Shown piece by piece: positions 56,751-64,000 of a stretch of DNA of 64,000 nucleotides. The first letter of the stretch is position 1, and every line of letters starts with the position of its first letter. The notes beneath the pieces are model-generated. The model did not search any database and was not told where the DNA came from. It saw only the letters and a list, made by a program, of their open reading frames with translations. Both the position numbers and the translations under genes were made by a program. Source of the stretch: Guyparkeria sp. WRN-7 (GTDB lineage: Bacteria; Pseudomonadota; Gammaproteobacteria; Halothiobacillales; Halothiobacillaceae); contig NZ_LRFH01000016.1 of the NCBI RefSeq assembly GCF_001641825.1, forward strand, positions 124,001 to 188,000. The letters run 5' to 3'.

Positions 56751-57383
56751 GTGAGCCAATACTCCGCATCACCGCCGTCCGAACCCTGGCTGGCGGACCT
56801 CGATTCCCTCGACGCCGACCAACTGCGTGGCCGCGTGCGGGAGGTCGCCGCCGCGCTGGACGAGGCCCATGAGCGCGAGCAGCGGCGCCAGAGCCAGCTG
56901 TCGCTGATCGATGGGCTCACCGGTCTGGGGAATCGGCGCGATTTCGTCCGCCAGCTCGACACCCTGTTCGCCCAGCACCAGCGCAACGACCTGCCGGTGA
57001 GCCTGATCCTGCTGGACATCGTTCGGTTCATCGACCACCACGGGGAGGCGGCCGGCGACCGGGTCCTGTGCGCGTTCGCCGACTGCCTGCGCGAGACGCT
57101 GCGCGGCATGGACATGTCGTTCCGCATCGCCGAGCACGAGTTCGCCGTGGTGCTGCCCGATACCTCGTTGGCTGGCGCCTCGGCGGTGGCGGACAAGTTG
57201 CGCCTGGCGGCCGCCTATTTTCTGGTCGAGGATGCCTCGGCATCGGTGAAGTTTGACGTGAGCGTTGGCGTGGATGCCTTCCGCGTTGAGGACGGGGATG
57301 CGGATGCCGCGTTGCAGCGTGCCTACGAGGCGCTCGAGGTGAGCCGCTCGGTAGCGGTCGACCGGTCTGACGAGACCGGCTAG
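56751..57383 (+). CDS. degenerate GGDEF-domain protein
   Basis: A 210-residue protein: short helical N-terminus with coiled coil (about 24-48), then a GGDEF-like domain (SLIDGLTGLGNRRDFVRQLD, SLILLDIVRFIDHHGEAAGD). The signature is Ala-Glu-His-Glu-Phe at 127-131 in place of GGDEF, so both glycines and the metal Asp/Glu are lost, and cyclase activity is not expected. It may be a GTP or c-di-GMP sensor, or an inactive partner. GTG 56751 follows AGGAG by 6 bp. Confidence 0.85.
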   Translation: MSQYSASPPSEPWLADLDSLDADQLRGRVREVAAALDEAHEREQRRQSQLSLIDGLTGLGNRRDFVRQLDTLFAQHQRNDLPVSLILLDIVRFIDHHGEAAGDRVLCAFADCLRETLRGMDMSFRIAEHEFAVVLPDTSLAGASAVADKLRLAAAYFLVEDASASVKFDVSVGVDAFRVEDGDADAALQRAYEALEVSRSVAVDRSDETG

Positions 57384-57681
57384 ATCGGGTGGGCGGCGTT
57401 TCCGGCCTAGGCGTCGGTCGTCCGGAAGCCACCGGCCTTCGCCCGGTGCGCGTCAGTCGCGGGGTGGCGGAACCGTTAGCCGGGTAATGGCTAGCTCGGT
57501 GACACGAACGTTCGGCAAGTCGCTGATATTTGTAACTACTCTCCTGGTATCGACCGTGCAGGTCGCGCCTCGGGCTGCCCTGGTGGCGGCCGGGTATATC
57601 GGTCGGGTCGCTTGGCGGTCGGGTGGCTGCGAGGCGGTTGGCGAAGCATCCGATGCTGGCGCGCCAGCGAGGGGGAGTGTG

Positions 57682-58302
57682 ATGAAAGAGTGGAACCGAG
57701 TCGCCGGGCGTGTGCTGCCGGCGCTGATGGTCGGAGCATTGTTTGTGATACCGGGCGCTGGCAGTGCGCTTGCAGGCGAGGCCAGTGTCACCGACGACAG
57801 TCGACTCGAGACGGATCCGCCCTTCGGGGGTCCCATGAACATCGAGTACGCGAAGGTGCTCTGGGATCGGCTGCAGGGCAACAAGCTGGTCGGGCCGGAA
57901 TCGATTCGCAGCTTTCCCTACCAGGGCAATCACCCGCACGGCCAGGCGCTGGAATACCTCGAAACCATGATCACGGTCGACAACCACGAAGGCGTGGTCA
58001 TGGTGAAGAAGAACTATGGCGGCGAGGGTGATCTCGATACGTTGAAGGCCGGTGTGCTCAACGAGCGCGAAAAGAACCTCGCCTCCATTACCGTGATGTT
58101 CCAGCGTGCGGATGGCTACGATCCTGACCACGACAACTGGTACTGGGCGAAATTCAGCCCCGAAGGCGAGCTGGAGAAGAACCCCAAGGGCATGTCGCTC
58201 GCCGGTCGTATCGGCAAGGGCAGTAACAAGGGATGCATTGCCTGCCACAAGGCAGCCCCCGGCAAGGACCTTGTCTTCACCCACGACCGGTTCATGAAGT
58301 AA
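57682..58302 (+). CDS. cytochrome P460 family protein
   Basis: A 206-residue periplasmic c-type haem protein. A signal peptide is predicted to be cut after ALA (about residue 33). The haem motif Cys185-Ile-Ala-Cys188-His189 is near the C-terminus, as in cytochromes P460, where a lysine cross-link to haem supports hydroxylamine or NO oxidation. Which lysine would cross-link is unclear (a VVMVKKNYGG segment is one candidate). In a sulfur oxidiser the role could be nitric oxide or hydroxylamine detoxification. ATG 57682 has a GGGGGAG site; the frame extends to 57487. Ends at a shared terminator. Confidence 0.88.
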   Translation: MKEWNRVAGRVLPALMVGALFVIPGAGSALAGEASVTDDSRLETDPPFGGPMNIEYAKVLWDRLQGNKLVGPESIRSFPYQGNHPHGQALEYLETMITVDNHEGVVMVKKNYGGEGDLDTLKAGVLNEREKNLASITVMFQRADGYDPDHDNWYWAKFSPEGELEKNPKGMSLAGRIGKGSNKGCIACHKAAPGKDLVFTHDRFMK

Positions 58303-58332
58303 CCGCTTCGAACCGACAGCCCGTCGGGTATC

Positions 58333-58373
58333 AAAAAGCCGTGGTCCCGCTTCGACCGGGACCACGGCTTTTT
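58333..58373. terminator. bidirectional terminator, P460 / LpxR-like gene
   Basis: A perfect 17-bp stem, AAAAAGCCGTGGTCCCG with its complement, encloses a seven-base loop. A and T runs on both sides serve two convergent genes. Confidence 0.92.
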
Positions 58374-58401
58374 CTCGATTGCCCGCCCGGGAGCGGCGGC
58401 G

Positions 58402-59397
58402 CTACAGCCACATCGACAGGGTGAGCGAGCCGAAGCTGTCGGTGCCGTCCTGGCTCTCGAATTCCTTGCTGCGCACGGCCACGGTATAGGCCAGCTGCCA
58501 GCGGTCCCAGTTCACCGCAACGCCGATCTGCGCGTCGCCTACCCACGGCTTGCGATCCACCGACGGGCTGTCTTTCCGGGTATTGCCGTCGAGCAGCATG
58601 TTGTGCGCCATGTAGCGGCCTTCGGCGGCGGCGAACAGGTACCAGCCGAGGGTGTCGCTGCGGCGGAAGAACGCCCGCTGGCTTTGTGCCGGGGCGATCG
58701 ACGGGATGCCGAAGCTGCGATCTAGCCCCTTGCCGATGCGCAGGGCGAACCCGCCGGAGCCGTAGCTGTAGAGGTTGCCGACGGCAAAGCCGGCGGTGGG
58801 GCCGTACTCGAATTCGAGCGAACCGAGTTCGCGACGATCCATCCAGGCGTGTTCATAGCCGAGGTTGAGAAACGGCTCGTCGGAGAGCTGGTAGTCCCAG
58901 CCTTGCGGCTCCGCCCCGGCGATGTGTTCGTGAAAGGTTTCCTGGATCCACTCGGCCTGCGCGCTGGGCCCGACCATGCCGGCATCCAGGTGGATGCTGC
59001 GGGTCTCGTGCCAGCCGTCGTGCCGGGTCACCCCGTGAATCGAGGCGCCGGCGTAGAGCACGCCGGCGTAGGGGCGGTCATCGGGTTGCGGCGTCGAGAG
59101 GGTGATCCGGGTCGGGGTGTAGATACGGTGACCGAGCCGGTAGGACGTCCCCACCACCTCGGTGGCCGCCCAGCCGGGTGCGGCGCGGGCAATGCTGCCG
59201 CTCCAGTGGTCCGCCTCGTTTTCGACCGCCCAGGATAGCTTGAAGCCGTTGGTGTAGTGGCCGTCCCCCGCGCCCACATAGGCATCGTTCTCGGACTGGA
59301 CCGAAAACAGGGTTTCCCCGTGTGCCATGGGACTGATGACAAGGCACGTCGCCGTCAGAAAGCGGGCGAGGGGGCGAGCAAGAGGCTTGTTTGTCAT
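58402..59397 (-). CDS. LpxR-like lipid A deacylase (DUF2219)
   Basis: A 331-residue outer-membrane beta-barrel. After a signal peptide (ending near MAHG|ET) comes the family motif ENDAYVGAGDGHYTNGFKLSW, which carries LpxR active-site residues including the conserved Asn/Asp. It then has PDDRPYAGVLYAGA and ends with an aromatic/hydrophobic strand (SLTLSMWL). LpxR removes the 3'-acyloxyacyl chain of lipid A. ATG 59397 gives a clean signal peptide; ATG 59454 is an alternative. Confidence 0.85.
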   Translation of the reverse strand: MTNKPLARPLARFLTATCLVISPMAHGETLFSVQSENDAYVGAGDGHYTNGFKLSWAVENEADHWSGSIARAAPGWAATEVVGTSYRLGHRIYTPTRITLSTPQPDDRPYAGVLYAGASIHGVTRHDGWHETRSIHLDAGMVGPSAQAEWIQETFHEHIAGAEPQGWDYQLSDEPFLNLGYEHAWMDRRELGSLEFEYGPTAGFAVGNLYSYGSGGFALRIGKGLDRSFGIPSIAPAQSQRAFFRRSDTLGWYLFAAAEGRYMAHNMLLDGNTRKDSPSVDRKPWVGDAQIGVAVNWDRWQLAYTVAVRSKEFESQDGTDSFGSLTLSMWL

Positions 59398-59472
59398 GGT
59401 CTTCGGCCTGGGAGCGAGGTGTGCTGCGAGCAGGACCTTAGCAGAGCAAATCATCCGCTGCGGCGCCGGCTT

Positions 59473-59961
59473 TCAGTTTCTTGCCACGACCCAGCGTCGG
59501 TGGGCGAAGTTTTCCAGCGTGTGGCGCATCCGGCGCACGTGGCTGCCGCGCCAGAGCACCTTGTCGCAGGTGGGGCAGTAGCAGGCATCCGCGGCAAACA
59601 CCCGCTTGCCCGGCGGTAAGCGCTCGGCCTGCTCGGCGGTTGCCGGCTGGAGCGGGGCGTTGCAGTCGAGGCAGCGCGAGAACGGGCGGTGCAGCCAGTC
59701 GATGCGAAAACGCTCGCTCAGCTCGGCGGCAAGCGAGGTGGTGTCGTTGCTCTCCAGTAGCACGATGCGCCCATCGCCGTTGCGAAAGTGGGCCATGTGC
59801 CGGTCGCGGGTCACCAGCCAGCGGCCCTGGTCGCGTGCCTGCTCGACCAGGGCACGGTCGTCGCTGCCGGGCGCGGCGATCGCCGTATCGTGGCCGGCGG
59901 CCCGCAGCCAGCGGCCGAGGCGCTCGAGCATTTCGTCGCAGAGAAAGCGGGGCGTGGCCAT
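59473..59961 (-). CDS. Mut7-C RNase-domain protein with zinc ribbon
   Basis: A 162-residue protein matching the Mut7-C family (PIN-fold RNase related): FLCDEMLERLGRWLRAAGHDT and VTRDRHMAHFR hold acidic residues of a nuclease-like site, followed by a zinc ribbon with CLDC (about 97-100) and CPTC (129-132). The family is found near tRNA or ribosome genes in many bacteria, and activity is little studied. ATG 59961; the mscS gene is 8 bp upstream. Confidence 0.87.
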   Translation of the reverse strand: MATPRFLCDEMLERLGRWLRAAGHDTAIAAPGSDDRALVEQARDQGRWLVTRDRHMAHFRNGDGRIVLLESNDTTSLAAELSERFRIDWLHRPFSRCLDCNAPLQPATAEQAERLPPGKRVFAADACYCPTCDKVLWRGSHVRRMRHTLENFAHRRWVVARN

Positions 59962-59969
59962 GCGGTCGG

Positions 59970-60788
59970 TTATGCCATGGCGCCGGATTCCGGAATGGCG
60001 GCGGTGGCGGCAAAGCGTATGCCCTGGCGGGTGAGCAGTTCCTTGCCGCGGACGGTGAGATCGGTGACGAAGCGGAACTGCTGACCGCTGTCGACCGGGT
60101 AGGCCTTGAGGCGGTAGTGGGTGCCCCAGGGGCGCTCCTCGATGATGACCATCACCGGCGAATCCAGGTGCAGGTAGGGGCTGGTGAGCGCCACGTCCTT
60201 GAGCATTGAACGGACCAGATCGGCATCATGCTCGGGATGCAGGTAGAAATCGGCCACGCACTGCAGCCGCGGCTTGCCGTCGTTGGAATTGACGATGGAG
60301 TCGTTCCATAGCCGGTTGTGTGGGATGACGATGCGGTCGTCGTCGGCGGTGATCAGCTCGACGGTGCGCATGCCGACGTGGATGACCTCGCCGTAGTGAT
60401 CGCCGATACGGACCCAGTCGCCGTTGCGATAGGGTTTCTCGCCGATGGCGACCACGCCGGCGATCAGGCTGCTGGCGTAGTCCTTCAACGCAAAGCCCAG
60501 GGCGATGCCGACGGTGCCGAGCACGGCGACCATGTTCTGTAGCGAGGGTTCGATCACCAGCGGGACGATCAGGATCACCGCGCTGATGCCGATCAGCAGG
60601 CGCAGCAGCGGCACCAGCGCGAGCAGGGTCAGGCGACGCTGGCCGTAGAGGCGCTGACCGAGCCAGTTCATGGCGCGTTGCATGGCCATGATCAGGACCA
60701 CTGCCACGGCTAGGATCGCGGCGATCTCTAGCATGATGACGAGATCGATTTCGCGGAATATCTGGGTGCTGGAGAGGTTCTCGTTCAT
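59970..60788 (-). CDS. small-conductance mechanosensitive channel, MscS family
   Basis: A 272-residue MscS core: three membrane helices in the first 130 residues, the pore helix LGTVGIALGFALKDYASSLIAGVVAI, and a cytoplasmic beta domain beginning KPYRNGDWVRIGDHYGEV with IPHNRLWNDSIVN. It opens under membrane tension to release solutes at hypo-osmotic shock, useful in a halophilic or halotolerant cell. ATG 60788, 8 bp after the unknown gene; the open frame further up to 61580 is a shadow. Confidence 0.93.
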   Translation of the reverse strand: MNENLSSTQIFREIDLVIMLEIAAILAVAVVLIMAMQRAMNWLGQRLYGQRRLTLLALVPLLRLLIGISAVILIVPLVIEPSLQNMVAVLGTVGIALGFALKDYASSLIAGVVAIGEKPYRNGDWVRIGDHYGEVIHVGMRTVELITADDDRIVIPHNRLWNDSIVNSNDGKPRLQCVADFYLHPEHDADLVRSMLKDVALTSPYLHLDSPVMVIIEERPWGTHYRLKAYPVDSGQQFRFVTDLTVRGKELLTRQGIRFAATAAIPESGAMA

Positions 60789-60796
60789 GGCCGGCC

Positions 60797-62047
60797 TCAG
60801 AATCCGTCGGTGAGATAGTCGCGCCCGGCAAGCAGCGAACGCACGCTCGAATATCCCGTTGCGGTGACGGCCCAGCGTTCGTCGCGCTGGGCGATCAGCC
60901 GGGCCCGTTGCAGCCGCAGCAGGATCGCCAGACAGCCGTCGTGCGTGAGCGGCAACAGGGTGGGCAGGAGGGCGGCCGGCAGGCCGTCGTGCAGCAGCAG
61001 GGCATGGAGCACCAGCGCGACGTCCTCGTCGGCCTCGTTGGGCAGCAGTGGTTCGTTCAGGTGTGCCGAGACCCACACGTCTTCCTCGTCGAAGACTTCG
61101 CCCGATATCGGTTCGTCGGACGTTTCGACGACATCCTCGTGGGGTTCGGTGCGCAGGGAGCGACGCCAGTAGGTCAGTGCCGTTCCGGGGTTGCCGCGGG
61201 TGTGGGCGGCCAGCCGGACGATCTCGGGATGCACCTCGGTGTCGTCCGATGGAACGCTGAGGATATCGTTGCCGGTGCTGGCGTTGCGAAAACGTACCCG
61301 ACGATGCGGCCGGCGCTTGATCTGGTGCGTCAGCAGGCGGGTCAGGCGCGGCCCGTCGAAGGCCTGGGCGGTGAGCGCGCCGGGGTGCGGTACCGGCCAG
61401 AGGTGCATCAGGTACGCCCAGGCCCAGCTGTCGCAGCCGATCACGCCGCGGCCCAGCTCGCCGGCCTCGGCCCGGGCAAGCAGCGTGCGTACCAGCTTGA
61501 GGCCGTCTGTGTGCCGCAGGTAGCAGTGCGCCAGGCGTGGCAAAACCCACAGGCGGCCGGGATTGCCGTCGACGGGCCACTGGTCGAACCAGTCGAGGTC
61601 ACCATCGAGGATCTGCTCGACGCTGGGTGGTTCGATCACCGCTGCGCCGTGCCGGGCGGCCCAGAGGGGCAGCAGCTCGGGGTGGGCATACGGCTGGCCG
61701 ATCACGAAGCGGATTGGCCAGTCGGCGGGCTTGTTGTCGAGCCAGTCGTAGAGGGCCGTGTCGAGGGCATCGGCCGGTTCGGTCGGATCGATCGGCGGGG
61801 CGAGATGCTCGAGCTGCACCTCGGGCAGGGCGCGCAGCTTGGCCTCGTCACGGGCCGGTTGCAGCGATGACTGATCCACCTTGCGCAACAGCCGCTTGAA
61901 CGACGCCCAGGCATCGGCGATGGCGCTGCTGGCGGGCAGTCCCGGTGGCTGGTATTCGCCGATGGGGACGAAGCTCCAGAACGACGGACTTTCCGGGGGA
62001 TGTTCCTCGTCGGCGCGGTCGTGACGTGGCGAATCGCTGCGAGTCAT
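60797..62047 (-). CDS. unrecognised soluble protein upstream of mscS
   Basis: A 416-residue cytoplasmic protein not recognised. It has no Walker motifs, membrane helices or signal peptide. Visible features: [32 protein letters not shown] near the N-terminus, tryptophan-rich middle ([22 protein letters not shown]), an arginine cluster ([12 protein letters not shown], about 255), and a C-terminal helix-rich segment resembling a winged helix ([31 protein letters not shown]). The tight spacing to mscS suggests a joint function or regulation. ATG 62047 has a weak ribosome site. Confidence 0.75.
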   Translation of the reverse strand: MTRSDSPRHDRADEEHPPESPSFWSFVPIGEYQPPGLPASSAIADAWASFKRLLRKVDQSSLQPARDEAKLRALPEVQLEHLAPPIDPTEPADALDTALYDWLDNKPADWPIRFVIGQPYAHPELLPLWAARHGAAVIEPPSVEQILDGDLDWFDQWPVDGNPGRLWVLPRLAHCYLRHTDGLKLVRTLLARAEAGELGRGVIGCDSWAWAYLMHLWPVPHPGALTAQAFDGPRLTRLLTHQIKRRPHRRVRFRNASTGNDILSVPSDDTEVHPEIVRLAAHTRGNPGTALTYWRRSLRTEPHEDVVETSDEPISGEVFDEEDVWVSAHLNEPLLPNEADEDVALVLHALLLHDGLPAALLPTLLPLTHDGCLAILLRLQRARLIAQRDERWAVTATGYSSVRSLLAGRDYLTDGF

Positions 62048-62183
62048 GGAGTCGTCCGTGAAGTCGATCGGATCGGTGCGCGCCCGGTCGGGCCCGCTGA
62101 AGGCAGTATGGCAAATCCCGGCGCGGCGCGCGCGGCAGGTCGCATCGGCTGTCGGTGAGCGCGGATTCGTTACACTCGCCGGC

Positions 62184-63187
<1,004 letters not shown>

Positions 63188-63191
<4 letters not shown>

Positions 63192-63730
63192 ACCGGGATG
63201 CCGGGCCGGACACGAGCCCGAAGCAACGGGTGTTCCTGGCGCTGTGGCCCGACGAGGCCACGCGCGGGGCGCTGCATCATCTGGCGCGCGGGCTCGATCT
63301 TGGTGGACGGCCGGTGCCGCGCGGCCATCTGCACCTGACGCTCGCCTTTCCGGGCACCATCGACTCGGCACGGGCCGCCTGCCTGGCCGAACGGCTGGAC
63401 AGCCTGCGGTTCGACCCGATCCCGATCCTGCTCGACCGAGTCGGCCACTTCGACCGGGCCCGGGTGGCCTGGGCCGGGCCGAGCCGGTGCCCCGAGGAAC
63501 TGCACCGGCTGGCCGAGCGGGCGCGGGGACTGTGTCTTGCCTGCGGCATAGCAACCGATGGCCGACCGTTCGCACCGCATGTCAGCCTGCGCCGGCATGC
63601 CCATGCCCCGCGCGAACCGGTTCTGGACGAGCCGATTCACTGGTTCGCCGACCGGCTCGTGCTGATCGAATCGGGGAGCCATGGCCGGCCCGGCCCCTAC
63701 CACGTGCTGGCGGGCCTGCCGGCGGGGTGA
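63188..63730 (+). CDS. thpR: RNA 2',3'-cyclic phosphodiesterase
   Basis: A 180-residue 2H phosphoesterase (LigT/ThpR) opening 2',3'-cyclic phosphate RNA ends to 2'-phosphate. The two HxT/Sx motifs are HLTL (about residue 48) and HVSL (about 132). GTG 63188 overlaps the stop of the preceding gene (GTGA), implying coupled translation. Confidence 0.93.
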
Positions 63731-63736
63731 GGGAAA

Positions 63737-64000
63737 TCAGACCTTTGGCCGCTCGCGATGCACGGCCGTGGCGGGCTTGTCATCGCGCAGGCCGAGAAAG
63801 CGCGGATGACGCAGGCGGCCGTCTTCGGTCCACTCGGTAAAACCGATCTCGGCGACCAGCTCCGGCGTTACCCAGTGCACCGAGTCCAGGTCGGGGCCGT
63901 TCTCGACGGGTGCGGTGCGTCGCTCGCGTTTGGCCAGTTCGGCATGCAGCTCGGTGAGGGTGCGGTCGTCGAAGCCGGTGCCCACCTTGCCGGCATAGCG
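63737..64000 (-). CDS. LigD-type ATP-dependent DNA ligase, C-terminal end (partial)
   Basis: The C-terminal 87 residues of a longer protein that enters from the right edge. RYAGKVGTGFDD and the HWVTPELVAEIGFTEWTEDGRLRHPRFLG stretch are the OB-fold end of NHEJ-type ATP-dependent ligases (LigD). It probably joins DNA ends; whether polymerase and nuclease domains of LigD are fused lies outside the window. It converges on thpR, 6 bp apart. Confidence 0.85.
   Translation of the reverse strand, partial: RYAGKVGTGFDDRTLTELHAELAKRERRTAPVENGPDLDSVHWVTPELVAEIGFTEWTEDGRLRHPRFLGLRDDKPATAVHRERPKV

Noticed and set aside
59970-61580. A long frame ending in MscS, as if the channel had a 264-residue N-terminal domain
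   Set aside because: The extra part is arginine/proline-rich shadow of the gene at 60797-62047; ATG 60788 gives a normal MscS.

Overview
The window is GC-rich, gene-dense chromosomal DNA of a gammaproteobacterial chemolithoautotroph. The form IA Rubisco genes, the full alpha-carboxysome locus with its DAB inorganic-carbon transporter, and the CbbR regulator resemble those of Halothiobacillus. A member of the Halothiobacillaceae (Halothiobacillus or Guyparkeria type) is the best guess. The assignment rests on protein resemblance from memory, not on a search.

Left flank (1-9.4 kb): a DUF4174 tail cut by the window edge, a patatin-like phospholipase, a DUF748 protein, a DUF2058 protein, a long pyruvate kinase-like protein and a RhlE-type RNA helicase. 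A low-GC two-gene island follows (about 6.97-8.75 kb; a CBS-like membrane protein plus an unrecognised soluble protein) and looks acquired. A small membrane-anchored protein and a bidirectional terminator then close the region.

Central operon (9.4-28.4 kb, all leftward): 19 genes in the order cbbL, cbbS, csoS2, csoSCA, csoS4A, csoS4B, csoS1C, csoS1A, csoS1B, a ferritin-like gene, acRAF, mcdA, mcdB, cbbO, dabB, an unnamed membrane gene, dabA, a CPII-type PII gene and cbbQ. Together they encode the CO2-fixing enzyme, its scaffold, shell, carbonic anhydrase, assembly factor, positioning system, activase and bicarbonate accumulation pump. The divergent cbbR gene (28.57 kb) and the shared intergenic region are the likely control point. 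Hairpins after cbbS and between csoS1A and csoS1B probably help set product ratios. csoS1D is not seen.

Right half (29.5-64 kb): housekeeping blocks (folA; lgt-thyA; thrS, infC, rpmI, rplT, pheS, pheT, ihfA and a MerR-type gene, all leftward), a thioredoxin-like DUF255 protein, an OlsB-like acyltransferase and tRNA-Val(GAC). Accessory and envelope genes follow: an HxD-motif hypothetical, SelO, a rhodanese, a homocysteine methyltransferase-like enzyme, a lipoprotein/autotransporter-type subtilase pair, an eight-PAS GAF-GGDEF sensor, a SpoIIAA-like protein, a degenerate GGDEF protein, a cytochrome P460, an LpxR-like lipid A deacylase, a Mut7-C nuclease-like protein, an MscS channel with an unknown partner, a luciferase-like flavin oxidoreductase, ThpR and the end of a LigD-type DNA ligase.

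The points most worth a second look are the AT-rich island, the triplicated motif at the CsoSCA N-terminus, two candidate -1 frameshift sites in csoS2, a gene-conversion tract between csoS1A and csoS1C, the inverted repeat separating thrS from infC, and the uncharacterised membrane gene between dabB and dabA.
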